From Stenomitos frigidus ULC18 (lineage in GTDB: Bacteria > Cyanobacteriota > Cyanobacteriia > Leptolyngbyales > Leptolyngbyaceae): 64,000 bases of DNA. The stretch spans positions 1 to 64,000 of the forward strand of contig NZ_PVWK01000124.1 of the NCBI RefSeq assembly GCF_003003795.1, written 5' to 3'. This document shows, piece after piece, positions 24,276-34,157 of the stretch (the stretch's first letter is position 1; each line of letters opens with the position of its first letter). Position numbers and translations under genes: made by a program. The notes beneath the pieces were generated by a model. It did not search any database, was not told the origin of the DNA, and saw only the letters and a program-made list of their open reading frames with translations.

Positions 24276-25382
24276 ATGCAATTTATTGATCAGGCGGACG
24301 TTCAGGTACAGGCAGGTAATGGAGGCGATGGGCTGGTTGCCTTTCGGCGTGAGAAGTACGTGCCTGCTGGTGGCCCGTCAGGTGGCAACGGTGGCCGAGG
24401 CGGTTCCGTCATTTTTCGGTCTGTAGAGAACCTGCAAACGTTGCTCGATTTTCGCTACAACCATCTGTTCAAAGCCGACGATGGGCAGCGAGGCGGGCCA
24501 AATAATCGGACAGGTGCATCCGGGCACGATCGCGTGATTGAGGTTCCCTGCGGCACGATGGTTTACGATGCCGAGAGCGGCGAATTGTTGTGCGATCTGG
24601 TGGAACCAAATCAAATTTTCTGCGTTGCGAAAGGTGGCAAGGGCGGTTTGGGCAACCAGCACTTTCTCAGCAACCGTAACCGCGCACCAGAACGGGCCCT
24701 ACCAGGACTGCCCGGAGAATTTCGCTTGCTGCGGATGGAACTTAAACTGCTGGCAGAAGTGGGCATTATTGGTCTACCCAACGCTGGCAAATCGACATTG
24801 ATTGCGGCGCTATCGTCCGCACGACCGAAAATTGCGGACTATCCCTTTACAACGCTAGTGCCTAACTTGGGCGTCGTTCGTAAACCAACTGGCGACGGTA
24901 CCGTGTTTGCCGACATTCCAGGGCTCATTGAGGGCGCGCATATGGGAACGGGTCTCGGCCATGACTTTTTGCGCCACGTCGAACGGACTCGTCTACTCTT
25001 ACACCTCATTGATGTCACCAGCCCTGATCCGATTGCCGACTACCACACTATTCAACAAGAGCTTGAGGCCTATGGACGGGGACTGACCGATCGACCACAG
25101 TTTCTGGCGCTCAGCAAGCTCGATGCCGTCAGTCAAGATGTTGACGCGGTTAACGACCTTGCGGCTCAGTTGCGTGAAGTGAGCCAGGTGCCCGTCTTTC
25201 AAATTTCTGCCGTTGCCGGTATTGGGTTAGAGCCACTGCTGAACCAGGTCTGGCAATCACTAGACGCATTACAAACAGAGGCGTTAGCCACTGACGCCTC
25301 TCTACAAACGGATGCAAATGAGAACATCAGCTTACCGATTATTGATATCGACTTGATGAATCCGCTTCCTCTCAATCGCTAG
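24276..25382 (+). CDS. obgE: Obg-family GTPase (CgtA/ObgE)
   Basis: The protein has the glycine-rich Obg domain ([20 protein letters not shown] through [10 protein letters not shown], to about residue 158) and the GTPase domain with G1 [14 protein letters not shown], the G3 [10 protein letters not shown] and LSKLDAV as G4. At 368 residues it ends with a short acidic tail and lacks the larger C-terminal OCT domain of some relatives. Obg proteins bind the 50S subunit in late assembly and respond to ppGpp. Its stop overlaps the convergent serine hydrolase gene by 4 bp. Confidence 0.95.
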   Translation: MQFIDQADVQVQAGNGGDGLVAFRREKYVPAGGPSGGNGGRGGSVIFRSVENLQTLLDFRYNHLFKADDGQRGGPNNRTGASGHDRVIEVPCGTMVYDAESGELLCDLVEPNQIFCVAKGGKGGLGNQHFLSNRNRAPERALPGLPGEFRLLRMELKLLAEVGIIGLPNAGKSTLIAALSSARPKIADYPFTTLVPNLGVVRKPTGDGTVFADIPGLIEGAHMGTGLGHDFLRHVERTRLLLHLIDVTSPDPIADYHTIQQELEAYGRGLTDRPQFLALSKLDAVSQDVDAVNDLAAQLREVSQVPVFQISAVAGIGLEPLLNQVWQSLDALQTEALATDASLQTDANENISLPIIDIDLMNPLPLNR

Positions 25383-27340
25383 CGTGTTGCTGTATCCAAC
25401 GATGGAGACTGAGTGATGGCAGTTTCTGTCGGCATGATCAGAGCGCCTGAATGAGCAGGATCAGTACCAGCTTGAGGGGAGGACTGCCCAGGCGCTAGAG
25501 GTCTTGAGGTCGTCGGACGATTCTGATCGGCAGGGGCACGGTTCAAGTATTGGTAGACTGTGCGCGAAGCCTTCTGTACCAGGTCGTAGGCGCTATCGTC
25601 GTTAAACGATCGCTTAACCAGCACAGTCAAGGCATAGCGCTTACCGCTCGGCATATCAATCAAGCCCACATCACCGATCATGCCGCCAATGTCACCTGTT
25701 TTATGAGCGATCGTGGCGCCTTTGCCCAAGCCCTGAGGCAGTTGGCTCCGGTTTACAGTTCGCTGCATGATGTCTAACACACGATCGCGCGATCGTATCG
25801 AGACAAGCTCCCCCTGGCTGATGCGCGTCATCAAGAGCGCCATATCCCTGGGACTGGTCGTATTCGTGCCGCTTAAGTCAGGCAACAGACTGTTAATCGC
25901 TGTTGATACGAGCCCCCAGGAGCGGAACCGTTGATCCAAAGCCGACATACCTCCCAAACGAGCAATCACCATATTGGTCGCTGTGTTGTCGCTAATGGTA
26001 ATCATTTTAGTAACGGTTTCTAGCGCCGTGAATTGCGTTCCTACTGGCAATCCCTGCATCTCGCCCGAACCGCCCGCCACCAGCTCTTTTCGCATCGTTA
26101 ACAGTTCATCCAGGCGAATTTTGCCTGCATCAACATCCTGAAAAAAGGCAATCAGGATGGGCACTTTGATCGTACTGGCAGCCGCAAAGGAGGCACCACC
26201 ATTAAGATCCAAATAGGCACTGGAATCCAGCTCATACAAAAAGATGCCGGGTGTTAGCTGAGGCATTTTCAAGGCAAGGGCTTGCAAGTCTGCCTTGAGG
26301 ATCGCCAATTCCTGCCCCGTCTTGGGCAACTGCACGGCTGAAGCGTCTAGCGAGGTGCTTTCTATAGAGGGTGTGCCTTGTGCTGTTGCCGCGCCTGGAT
26401 TGGCCTGTGCCATTTCAACCGCTGCCGTTTTTTTAGTCGCTTGTTGGGATGCGCCTGCCGATAAGCGAGAACCAGGATCTACCATCGACAACATTGTGCC
26501 AGCCAAAACGCCAATACCAACGCTCAAAATCAGCATTCGAGCGGCATACAGCCCTGCTGAAAAACTGCGCGATCGCGGACGGGTAGGCTCCTGCTTGTGT
26601 GCTTGTGCACCGGAGAACTTGAAATCAGTTGCTGACGTTCTATCAACACCTGGGCCGTAGCTACGCTTGCTGGTGCCACCTGGACGTGTACGCTGCCGTG
26701 CTTCGCGCTTGAGCGTGAGAGCATTTGCCTGCTCTCGCCCATCCAACTGTGAGCGAGACTGAAACGCTGGGATTGTAGAGGCGCCAGAACTCAAGGGAAA
26801 CGATTGCGAACTCCCAGAGCGATATGACGTCTCCTGTCGAGGGGACACTTTCCCCTTCCGCTTAACCGCATTGGTATTGGCTGCAGAGGTGCTTCCAGAA
26901 AACTGACGCGATCGTCCTAAAACTGCCTGCCGCACCTGCTTGTCAGCCAGCTTTGAGGCTGTTTGCTCACTTGACGATCGCTGAGAACCCTGGTTTAACC
27001 GCTGCAACAGAGCATGGGGTGGGTGAACACTCGTCGCATTCAAGTCTTTTCGTTTTGCCTGCGCAGCTGAGCGGCGAGAGGTTTTCTGACTACCCCGCCC
27101 AAACAATACCTGCCAGAAGGAAAGGCGCTGCCGCCTTGTCTGACGAGAAGCGCTGCCGTTTGGTGCTGCACTAGCATCTCTCATACCAGACGACCGAAAA
27201 TCCGACTGCTGCGAAGCTCGTGGTGATTGCCGATGAGCACTGGAGTCGTCACGTACCATCCGCCCCGAACCAGAGATTCGAGTGGGGTCTAACGAATCAT
27301 TACTGCGTGACCTGCGCGGCAGACCGCCTGATTCTGGCAT
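25379..27340 (-). CDS. Membrane-anchored class A beta-lactamase-like serine hydrolase with long basic N-terminus
   Basis: About 260 N-terminal residues are Ser/Arg/Gln-rich, basic and probably disordered in the cytosol. A membrane segment at about 264-287 ([18 protein letters not shown]) follows, then a linker and a class A beta-lactamase-like domain with S389-T-I-K392, the SDN motif (S450) and K547-T-G. Where beta-lactamases have the deacylation Glu (ExxLN), the protein reads [15 protein letters not shown], so the Glu is missing. It is likely a periplasmic peptidoglycan-acting hydrolase rather than an antibiotic resistance enzyme. The frame opens with GTG at 27385; the ATG at 27340 has GGAG at good spacing. 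Confidence 0.85.
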   Translation of the reverse strand: MPESGGLPRRSRSNDSLDPTRISGSGRMVRDDSSAHRQSPRASQQSDFRSSGMRDASAAPNGSASRQTRRQRLSFWQVLFGRGSQKTSRRSAAQAKRKDLNATSVHPPHALLQRLNQGSQRSSSEQTASKLADKQVRQAVLGRSRQFSGSTSAANTNAVKRKGKVSPRQETSYRSGSSQSFPLSSGASTIPAFQSRSQLDGREQANALTLKREARQRTRPGGTSKRSYGPGVDRTSATDFKFSGAQAHKQEPTRPRSRSFSAGLYAARMLILSVGIGVLAGTMLSMVDPGSRLSAGASQQATKKTAAVEMAQANPGAATAQGTPSIESTSLDASAVQLPKTGQELAILKADLQALALKMPQLTPGIFLYELDSSAYLDLNGGASFAAASTIKVPILIAFFQDVDAGKIRLDELLTMRKELVAGGSGEMQGLPVGTQFTALETVTKMITISDNTATNMVIARLGGMSALDQRFRSWGLVSTAINSLLPDLSGTNTTSPRDMALLMTRISQGELVSIRSRDRVLDIMQRTVNRSQLPQGLGKGATIAHKTGDIGGMIGDVGLIDMPSGKRYALTVLVKRSFNDDSAYDLVQKASRTVYQYLNRAPADQNRPTTSRPLAPGQSSPQAGTDPAHSGALIMPTETAITQSPSLDTATR

Positions 27341-27558
27341 AGCACACTCCGACAAACGCTGAGGATAAAAGAGCAAGACTGACACAACTGTATTCGCACA
27401 TGCCTCAGTAACGGATGACAGGTTGAATCTTCAGTCATCAACGACCAACCGCTTGTGTAAGCCCTTAAAAGATATCAGAATTGTAGACTAACCTTTCACA
27501 AAAAACCGAGCGTTTTCAGCTGTCAGTATAAACCTCCAAACAGTTTCTCAGGTGTGAT

Positions 27559-28443
27559 TCAGCGATCATCCACCAGATCTTGAGTACTTTTAGCCTCAGT
27601 TTTTTTCTGATTGGCTTTTTGGGTTGCCCACGCTACCTGGCTTAAAATGCCACGCAGCATGGCCACTTCCTCGTTGGATGGGAAAGCCCGATTAAACAAA
27701 CGCCGAAACTTTTGCATCCGGCTAGCGGCTGTATGTGCTTGCAGATAGCCGATCGCGAGCAATACTTCTTCCAGTTGCTGGTAGTAGCCTTCTAAAATAT
27801 CGAGAGTGGCGGGGGGGGAGAGTGGCGGGGGGAGAGGAGAGGCGGCCTTAGAAGGATGGTTTAAGTGTTGAGAATGGGCTTCTGAGCTAGCAAGCGCTTG
27901 TTCTTCCCTGGCTTCTGACTCTTGACTTCTGACCTCTGATTCCTGCTCCCTTTCCCACTGGTAAAGCTCATAGCAGCAAATCGCCACCGCTTGCGCCAGG
28001 TTCAAGGCTGGATAAGTAGGGTGAGATGGAATCGCCACAAACCGCTGAGCATAATTCAGCTCTTCATTACTTAACCCTCGATCTTCAGGGCCAAAGATTA
28101 GCGCTCCACGTTCCTGAGGGGCTGCTTCGAGTAGCCAGGGCAGCGCTGTTCGAGGAGGCTCCAACACTGTAGCGACTCTGGGCCGAGCGGTAGTCGCGAT
28201 CGCCCGCTGACAGCCTTGCAATGCCTCTGGTAGTGTCTTAACGACCGTAGCCCCTTCCAGAACATCTGCAGCATGAACGGCCATGAGTCGTGCTTCTTCC
28301 CCTATCTGATCGCAGTGGGGATTAACCAGTACCAGATGATGCAAGCCCATGTTTTTCATGACGCGGGCGATCGCGCCCACATTGAGGGCACCTGCTGGTT
28401 CCACTAGAACAATACGGAGCGTTGCTAATACCGACTCAGTCAT
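27559..28443 (-). CDS. trmJ: tRNA/rRNA 2'-O-methyltransferase, TrmH (SpoU) family, TrmJ-like
   Basis: The N-terminal 160 residues form the SPOUT domain with three motifs: NVGAIARVMKNMGLHHLVLVNP, GALIFGPEDRGLSNEELNYA and IPSHPTYPALNLAQAVAI. TrmJ methylates the ribose of position 32 in several tRNAs; that specificity is inferred. A Glu/Ser-rich segment after LYQWE (EREQESEVRSQESEAREEQ, then proline-rich PLPPPLSPP) is encoded by heptameric and G-rich repeats, so the linker is repeat-derived. The C-terminal helical region (QKFRRLFNRAFPSNEEVAML) is the normal TrmJ end. Confidence 0.85.
   Translation of the reverse strand: MTESVLATLRIVLVEPAGALNVGAIARVMKNMGLHHLVLVNPHCDQIGEEARLMAVHAADVLEGATVVKTLPEALQGCQRAIATTARPRVATVLEPPRTALPWLLEAAPQERGALIFGPEDRGLSNEELNYAQRFVAIPSHPTYPALNLAQAVAICCYELYQWEREQESEVRSQESEAREEQALASSEAHSQHLNHPSKAASPLPPPLSPPATLDILEGYYQQLEEVLLAIGYLQAHTAASRMQKFRRLFNRAFPSNEEVAMLRGILSQVAWATQKANQKKTEAKSTQDLVDDR
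27800..27950. repeat. G-rich and heptameric repeats inside the methyltransferase gene
   Basis: GAGAGTGGCGGGGGG occurs twice at 27801-27836, with a run of 8 G. Variants of CTTCTGA and CTCTTGA run at 27911-27950, matching intergenic STRR repeats elsewhere in the window. All keep the frame and code for the linker of the protein. Confidence 0.7.
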
Positions 28444-28534
28444 GTGTTAGAAGGTAAGAAGTGGGAAAGGAAGAAAGAGACAAGGCGATGTTGCGCTCTC
28501 ACCCATTGCGCTTACACGCTGAACCTGAATTCTA

Positions 28535-28562
28535 CCTCCTGCCTTCTGCCTTCTGACTTCTC
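28535..28562. repeat. STRR-type heptamer tract upstream of the DUF2256 gene
   Basis: CCTCCTGCCTTCTGCCTTCTGACTTC is read in 7-bp units (CCTTCTG-like). It lies just before the short zinc-ribbon gene. Confidence 0.6.
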
Positions 28563-28582
28563 TCCCCTCACCTCTTACCAAA

Positions 28583-28735
28583 ATGGGACGCGCCCGCGCC
28601 AAAGCCGACTTGCCAACGAAAATCTGTCCTGTTTGCGATCGCCCCTTCACTTGGCGTAAGAAATGGGAAGCCTGCTGGGATGACGTGAAATACTGTTCAG
28701 AGCGCTGCCGTCGCCGTCGTACTCAGAGTCATTAG
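28583..28735 (+). CDS. DUF2256 domain protein (50 aa zinc-ribbon-like)
   Basis: The sequence starts MGRARAKADLPTKICPVCDR and continues PFTWRKKWEACWDDVKYCSE RC, with two CxxC-like pairs (CPVC and CWDDVKYCSERC). It ends in a very basic tail RRRRTQSH. DUF2256 proteins are small, widespread and uncharacterised, with a predicted zinc ribbon. The ORF is short but has the full family length. It lies between trmJ (divergent) and the isoaspartyl peptidase gene. Confidence 0.85.
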   Translation: MGRARAKADLPTKICPVCDRPFTWRKKWEACWDDVKYCSERCRRRRTQSH

Positions 28736-29020
28736 GGTTCGTTGTAAAACTTTATCGGTAGATCAGAAAAGCGATTAGTTGTTAGTCATTAGCAGTTTGA
28801 CTTTCGCTACTGTTGCTTAATGGTAGGAACCGGATGGGGGGAAAGCGTGTTCCAGTGAGACTGTGTTCAGTTCATCACAGAGCGCAGTCGCCGTTATAGG
28901 ATCTGAATCTGCTGCCTTCAACCATCGTCGGAAGCAAAGGGGCGATCGCTGTGTGATTCAGCTTCCTTTTTCGAACCATCAATCACTAGCAACAACGTCC
29001 ACAGTACAGAGGTTTCAGTC

Positions 29021-29980
29021 ATGTCAGCAGAACGGGTGCAACCCAAACTGATTATTCACGGTGGAGCCGGAAGTTCCTTGAAAGGAAAGGGCGGCGTTGA
29101 GTCAGTACGCAAATCGCTTTATCGCGTCATTGATGAGGTTTACGCCTTGCTGCGATCGGGGGCTACAGCTCAAGCAGCGGTGATTCATGGCTGCCAGATG
29201 CTTGAGGATGATCCCCGCTTTAATGCTGGCACTGGTTCCGTGCTGCAGTCGGATGGGCAGATTCGCATGAGCGCTGCTTTGATGGATGGGGCAAGTCAAC
29301 GCTTCAGTGGTGTCATCAACGTTTCGCGAGTACAGAATCCCATTACCCTGGCGAGGGCGCTGCAAACCTCCCACGATCGCGTTCTGTCTGATCATGGAGC
29401 TGCCGAACTGCTGCGCGAACTAGAATTACCCGCCTATGATCCTCTAACAGAAATTCGCCTACAGGAGTGGATACAAGAACGTCAGGGCAACTTCTCCAGA
29501 GAAATGGCAGGAGTTGTAGCCGAGCGCGAACTGGTTGAGGACACAGCGGGACGCGGCACGATCGGCGTGGTTGTTTTGGACGATCAAGGCTGCATTGCAG
29601 TTGGCACCTCAACAGGTGGCAAAGGTTTTGAACGCATTGGGCGGGTAAGTGACTCTGCCATGCCCGCCGGGAACTACGCCACCGCCCGCGCAGCCGTAAG
29701 CTGCACGGGCATTGGCGAAGACATTATCGATGAATGTTTGGCCGCTCGCATTGTGGTGCGCGTTGACGACGGGCAGCCCCTTGTCAGTGCCTTTGAGCGC
29801 TCGTTTAGAGAAGCCCACCAGCACCAGCGTGATTTGGGCGCGATCGGATTAGATGCGACTGGCGCGATCGCCTGGGGCAAAACCAGCGAAGTCCTTCTCG
29901 CTGCTTATCACGATGGCGAAAAAGTCGGCGATACATTGGAATGGGACGATGGTCTGCTGGTAGGTTGCCTGCCAGGGTAG
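29021..29980 (+). CDS. iaaA: Isoaspartyl peptidase / L-asparaginase (Ntn hydrolase)
   Basis: Family motifs are complete: IIHGGAGSS at the start, FNAGTGSVLQSDG, and the autoprocessing site DTAGRGTIGVVVLD with T180 as N-terminal nucleophile of the beta subunit. The precursor splits into alpha and beta subunits and removes isoaspartyl residues from peptides or hydrolyses L-asparagine. In cyanobacteria such enzymes can act in cyanophycin dipeptide (beta-Asp-Arg) breakdown; whether this one does is unknown, and no cyanophycinase is adjacent. AGAGG lies upstream of the ATG at 29021. Confidence 0.9.
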   Translation: MSAERVQPKLIIHGGAGSSLKGKGGVESVRKSLYRVIDEVYALLRSGATAQAAVIHGCQMLEDDPRFNAGTGSVLQSDGQIRMSAALMDGASQRFSGVINVSRVQNPITLARALQTSHDRVLSDHGAAELLRELELPAYDPLTEIRLQEWIQERQGNFSREMAGVVAERELVEDTAGRGTIGVVVLDDQGCIAVGTSTGGKGFERIGRVSDSAMPAGNYATARAAVSCTGIGEDIIDECLAARIVVRVDDGQPLVSAFERSFREAHQHQRDLGAIGLDATGAIAWGKTSEVLLAAYHDGEKVGDTLEWDDGLLVGCLPG

Positions 29981-29983
29981 AGT

Positions 29984-30178
29984 TTTGAGTTGGAAGAGAG
30001 GCATGAGGGATGAAAGCTAAAGGCTAAAGGCTAAAGGCTAAAGGGTTTGAGTTTTGAATTGCCTCCCTATTCCTTTCTGCCCTCTGTCTCCTTCTAACCA
30101 CTAACCACTAACCACTAACCACCCTCCTGCCTCTTGCCTCCTCTCCTACAACTCAAAACTCAAAACTCAAAACTTCTG
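29984..30178. repeat. Cluster of three STRR heptamer arrays
   Basis: GCTAAAG units repeat at about 30015-30044, AACCACT units at 30095-30123 and CTCAAAA units at 30149-30175, each with a 7-bp period. Pyrimidine-rich spacers such as CCTCCTGCCTCTTGCCTCC lie between. Such short tandemly repeated repetitive (STRR) heptamers are typical of filamentous cyanobacteria. The cluster fills the space between iaaA and nadK, which converge here. Confidence 0.85.
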
Positions 30179-30180
30179 CT

Positions 30181-31101
30181 CTAGTTCCGATGGTTGTTGC
30201 TGTAATGAACCCTCGCCCCTGCCCACTGCAGCTTTTCTCGTAGCGTTTGGTAGTACGAATAGTTCTCTCTCAGGATAATAAACTTTGCCTGACAGTCCGC
30301 AGTGCGAATGTCAACCCGTTGCCCTGGCCAGATTGAAGTTGCCAGCACTCCATCCATCCAGAGTTTAGTGTTCAGCTCATGGTCAGCTAGCGGCCAGATG
30401 CTAACTACAGAACCAGGCGGGAGGATAATCGGTCGGCTGGAAAGACTGAGAGGGCAAATGGGCGTGACTGTAATCGCATCCATACCGGGATGAATGATGG
30501 GGCCGTTTGCCGCGACTGTGTAACAGGTTGATCCAGTTGGCGTTGCCACAATCAACCCATCACCCTGGTACTGATCCACAACCTCACCGTCGATTTCCAT
30601 TTCCAGGATCGACGTGATCATGCGATCGGCAGACGCAGGCTTAATGCACATCTCATTCAGGGCGAGATAGCGATCGCTCACCAACTCTAGATTGGTGCGA
30701 TGACCCTCAAACACACCTGCTTGCAGCATCATGCGCTGTTGTACTGCGAACCGATCTTCCAGCAGACGATCCCACACCTGCTCAGACTGTTCAAAGTCGT
30801 CCAGAGATTCGGTGAGAAAGCCTAGATGACCACCCACATTCACTGCAAGAATCGGAATCTGATCGGCAGCCAGATTACGGGCAGCCGTCAGCGCAGTACC
30901 ATCCCCACCCAATACGATCGCCAGATCGATTGGTTTTGTCACAGAAGCAAGAAAGACAGGATAGGGATTATCCTTCGGACCGCTCGGCCCCATTAAGACG
31001 TGGCATTGACGACTCTCTAGCTGCTTGGCGCACTTTGCAGCCCAGCGTTGGCTCATGATATCGCCAGCTTTATGAGCAATGATGACCTGCTTCAGTTGCA
31101 C
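30181..31101 (-). CDS. nadK: NAD(+) kinase
   Basis: The protein (306 aa) has the NAD-kinase hallmarks GGDGTALTAARN (65-76), NVGGHLGFLTE and the donor-site TPTGSTCYTVAANGPIIHP. It phosphorylates NAD to NADP with ATP in the cytosol. The GTG start (31101) is supported by the family N-terminus MQLKQVIIAHKAGD. Cyanobacteria carry two NAD kinases, and this one lies 205 bp downstream of ndhE on the same strand, so it may be partly co-transcribed with the ndh genes. Confidence 0.93.
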   Translation of the reverse strand: MQLKQVIIAHKAGDIMSQRWAAKCAKQLESRQCHVLMGPSGPKDNPYPVFLASVTKPIDLAIVLGGDGTALTAARNLAADQIPILAVNVGGHLGFLTESLDDFEQSEQVWDRLLEDRFAVQQRMMLQAGVFEGHRTNLELVSDRYLALNEMCIKPASADRMITSILEMEIDGEVVDQYQGDGLIVATPTGSTCYTVAANGPIIHPGMDAITVTPICPLSLSSRPIILPPGSVVSIWPLADHELNTKLWMDGVLATSIWPGQRVDIRTADCQAKFIILRENYSYYQTLREKLQWAGARVHYSNNHRN

Positions 31102-31306
31102 GTTGAATCGTTTTTGGTTGATCGTTATTGGCTTTCAGTCTACTAACAACCAAGGAGATTTCTTGCAAATAAAATACCCATAGGGGCGGTTTGACACCAA
31201 AGCGATCGGCTAGAGGCAAAGACACTGGCAAAACCTGCCCTTTACCAAGCGGCACTTTTTTCTCGGAAATCACTCAAAAACTAGCCACTATCGGCCTTGA
31301 TCAGGG

Positions 31307-31615
31307 TTACCACTTCAGCAGATTGAACTGTTCCATATCCACTGTGTCGCGGTTACGGTAAATTGCAAGCACGATCGCCAAACCAACTGCCGCTTCGGCA
31401 GCCGCGATCGCAATTACAAAGGTCGTAAAGACCTGACCTTTAATATCCTGAGCATCCAAGTAGTTGGAGAATGCCATCAGATTGAGGTTGACTGCATTCA
31501 GCATCAATTCGATCGACATCAATACACGCACCGCATTACGACTCGTGATCAAACCAAAAATGCCGATACAGAACAGTGCGGCTGCCAGAACAAGAAAGTA
31601 TTGAAGCTGCATCAA
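31307..31615 (-). CDS. ndhE: NAD(P)H-quinone oxidoreductase subunit 4L (NdhE)
   Basis: A 102-residue protein with three hydrophobic helices and the NuoK-like motif [17 protein letters not shown], which carries the conserved Glu of the proton channel. It sits in the membrane arm of NDH-1, next to NdhG. It begins 12 bp after the end of ndhG. The cluster order on this strand is ndhA, ndhI, ndhG, ndhE, the standard one. Confidence 0.95.
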   Translation of the reverse strand: MMQLQYFLVLAAALFCIGIFGLITSRNAVRVLMSIELMLNAVNLNLMAFSNYLDAQDIKGQVFTTFVIAIAAAEAAVGLAIVLAIYRNRDTVDMEQFNLLKW

Positions 31616-31627
31616 TGATTACCTCAC

Positions 31628-32272
31628 CTAATTATTCTGATCGGAGGGTGAACGCGCGATCGTCCCTGCTGCCGTACCGGGTCCGACCGCAATCAACTCA
31701 CGCGGACGCTCTGGCAAGGTCAGTGCTGGCTGATGGAGTGGTGCTACCGCATCATCTGGCAATAACTCGCGTCGCGCCAGGATGATCGCCCCAATCAGCG
31801 CCATGAGCAGCAGTACCGATGCTAATTCAAACGGCAGTAGAAAATCAGTAAAGAAATGCTTGCCGATGGTCACGATCGAGCTATTGCCTGCCGCAACCCC
31901 TGTAGAAAACGACCAGGGCGTCGAAATGACCATCACACTCAAAAGCGCAAAGAGCCCCGAGCAGACTAAAGCTGTTGCGCCGCGTCGAATCCAGGCGCGC
32001 GGAACGGCCACAAAGTCTTGTCGCTTGTTCACCAACATGATGGCAAACAGAATCAGTACGTTGACTGCTCCCACATAAATCAGCACTTGCGCTGTTGCTA
32101 CAAAATCAGCATTCAGTAGCAAGTACAGCCCCGCAATGCTGATGAACACTCCACCGAGCAGAAACGCAGAGTACACAATATTGGAAAGCAAAACAACGCC
32201 TAATGCAGCCCCGATCGCCATCAGAGACAGTAGACCAAACGAAACAATCTGAACGCCTTCGGCTAAATTCAC
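31628..32272 (-). CDS. ndhG: NAD(P)H-quinone oxidoreductase subunit 6 (NdhG)
   Basis: The 214-residue NuoJ homologue has five predicted helices (GLLSLMAIGAALGVVLLSNIV, then [23 protein letters not shown]) and the AQVLIYVGAVNVLILF core that is diagnostic. It translates from GTG at 32272, with AAGGAG at good spacing. The C-terminal 40 residues (after ARRELLP) are loop-like and variable. It forms part of the membrane arm between NdhA and NdhE. Confidence 0.95.
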   Translation of the reverse strand: MNLAEGVQIVSFGLLSLMAIGAALGVVLLSNIVYSAFLLGGVFISIAGLYLLLNADFVATAQVLIYVGAVNVLILFAIMLVNKRQDFVAVPRAWIRRGATALVCSGLFALLSVMVISTPWSFSTGVAAGNSSIVTIGKHFFTDFLLPFELASVLLLMALIGAIILARRELLPDDAVAPLHQPALTLPERPRELIAVGPGTAAGTIARSPSDQNN

Positions 32273-32371
32273 AGTGATCAGTCTCCTTATTTAAAAGCCC
32301 ATCAGCTTTCACCCGTCAGCTCTTAGCCAGGATCATACCAGGGCTAATCACCGACGGTTGATCACTAACTG

Positions 32372-32953
32372 CTATTTCTCCGTCTCGACAATTTCTTCGG
32401 GGCGCAAACCGGCTCGCTGCGAACCTGCTGGCAAGTCATGCGGTTCAAACACGCCTTTTGGCAGATAAGCAAACTCTCTCAACGGCGTCACCATCGGATC
32501 TTCAGTCACCTTGTAGGGCAGGCGACCAAGCGCTACGCTGTCGTAGTTTAGCTCGTGGCGATCGTAGGTCGAAAGCTCGTATTCTTCAGTCATTGACAAG
32601 CAGTTTGTTGGACAATATTCCACGCAGTTGCCGCAGAAAATGCACACTCCAAAATCAATACTGTAGTGATTGAGCTTCTTCTTCTTCGTTTCAGCATTAA
32701 ACTCCCAATCCACAACAGGTAGGTTGATCGGGCAAACCCGGACACAGACTTCGCACGAGATACACTTATCAAACTCAAAGTGAATACGACCCCGAAACCG
32801 TTCCGAAGGAATCAACTTTTCATAGGGATACTGCACGGTGACCGGGCGACGTTGCATATGGTCAAACGTGACTGCAAGCCCCTGACCAATGTACTTTGCT
32901 GCCTGTACTGTCTCTTTGGTGTAGTCACTGACTTGCTTGAGAAACTTCAGCAT
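32372..32953 (-). CDS. ndhI: NAD(P)H-quinone oxidoreductase subunit I (NdhI)
   Basis: The product (193 aa) has two 4Fe-4S motifs, [16 protein letters not shown] and [15 protein letters not shown], which connect the ferredoxin side to the quinone site in the peripheral arm of NDH-1. The frame continues 34 codons upstream into the end of ndhA (33055), but [17 protein letters not shown] is the family start at 32953. It lies 99 bp upstream of ndhG. The last residues VETEK are normal. Confidence 0.95.
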   Translation of the reverse strand: MLKFLKQVSDYTKETVQAAKYIGQGLAVTFDHMQRRPVTVQYPYEKLIPSERFRGRIHFEFDKCISCEVCVRVCPINLPVVDWEFNAETKKKKLNHYSIDFGVCIFCGNCVEYCPTNCLSMTEEYELSTYDRHELNYDSVALGRLPYKVTEDPMVTPLREFAYLPKGVFEPHDLPAGSQRAGLRPEEIVETEK

Positions 32954-33038
32954 AAGACTCTTCGGGGAAGGATAAAGGATGAACGATAAAGGAGCAAATA
33001 AGGCATGACTGCAAGCCGTAGCCTTAAGCCTTTCGGCT

Positions 33039-34157
33039 TTAGCCACCAAAGGCAAACGGGAAAGCCAGTTTGAGGGCGGCGGTCAGCAACAAATTCACCA
33101 ACGAAATGGGCAAGAGAAACTTCCAGCCTAGGTCCAACAGCTGGTCAATGCGAACGCGAGGCACTGTCCATCGGAGCAGAATAGCTAGAAAGACGAGGAA
33201 GTAAGCCTTGAGCACGGTCATCGTAATGCCTAGCGAAGCCGTGACAATTTGGAAAATTGGATTGAACTCATCAATTCCCAACAAATCTGCTACCAGCGTC
33301 AACGGTATCGGAAAATCCCAACCGCCCAAATAAAGTACCGCTACTAACAGCGCAGACAGCACTAAGTTCACATACGAGCCGAGATAGAAAAGTGCAAACT
33401 TCATCCCGGAATATTCTGTTTGATAACCCGCTACCAACTCTTCCTCGGCTTCTGGTAGGTCAAAGGGCATTCGTTCGCATTCTGCCAGTGCGGCTATCCA
33501 GAAAATGACAAATCCGACTGGCTGACGCCAAATATTCCAACCCAGAATGCCGTAGCCAGACTGCTGCTGCACAATGTCGATCGTGCTGAGCGAATTTGAC
33601 ATCATCGCGATCGCCAATACCGATAGCGCCAAGGGAATTTCGTAGCTAATGGATTGCGCAGCGGCTCGCAAACCACCCAACAAAGAGTACTTATTGTTTG
33701 AGGCATACCCTGACATCAACAAACCGATCGGCGCCACACTCGATAGAGCAATCCACAGGAACACGCCCATACCGACATCGGTTACAACCAGGTTCTGCCC
33801 AAACGGCACAATAAGGTAAGACAGAAAGACTGGAATCACGACAATCACAGGACCGAGCGTAAACAGCAACGCATCTGAATTCGCCGGCACCACGTCTTCT
33901 TTGAAAACCAGCTTCAAGCCATCGGCTACAGGTGCCAGCACACCCAAAGGCCCAATATATTCAGGGCCAATCCGTTGCTGCGCCGCCGCCGAAATCTTGC
34001 GCTCCAGCCACACCACCACTAGCACACCCACCGTTGCACCAACTAGCATCAGTAGCATCGGCAGAGGCATCCAAATCGCTTTCGCAGCGCCCGTAGGGAG
34101 TCCCAAATCGGTGAGGGACTGGACAAAAACGCCCTGCAAATCTATTCCTGAGTTCAT
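33039..34157 (-). CDS. ndhA: NAD(P)H-quinone oxidoreductase subunit 1 (NdhA)
   Basis: The 372-residue NuoH homologue has eight helices and the diagnostic [41 protein letters not shown] and [17 protein letters not shown]. It forms the quinone-binding base of the membrane arm. It is the first gene of the ndhA-I-G-E cluster; 509 bp separate it from gltA upstream. Confidence 0.95.
   Translation of the reverse strand: MNSGIDLQGVFVQSLTDLGLPTGAAKAIWMPLPMLLMLVGATVGVLVVVWLERKISAAAQQRIGPEYIGPLGVLAPVADGLKLVFKEDVVPANSDALLFTLGPVIVVIPVFLSYLIVPFGQNLVVTDVGMGVFLWIALSSVAPIGLLMSGYASNNKYSLLGGLRAAAQSISYEIPLALSVLAIAMMSNSLSTIDIVQQQSGYGILGWNIWRQPVGFVIFWIAALAECERMPFDLPEAEEELVAGYQTEYSGMKFALFYLGSYVNLVLSALLVAVLYLGGWDFPIPLTLVADLLGIDEFNPIFQIVTASLGITMTVLKAYFLVFLAILLRWTVPRVRIDQLLDLGWKFLLPISLVNLLLTAALKLAFPFAFGG

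Noticed and set aside
25379..27340. Antibiotic resistance beta-lactamase
   Set aside because: The deacylation Glu is missing and the long basic N-terminus is atypical; a cell-wall hydrolase is more likely.
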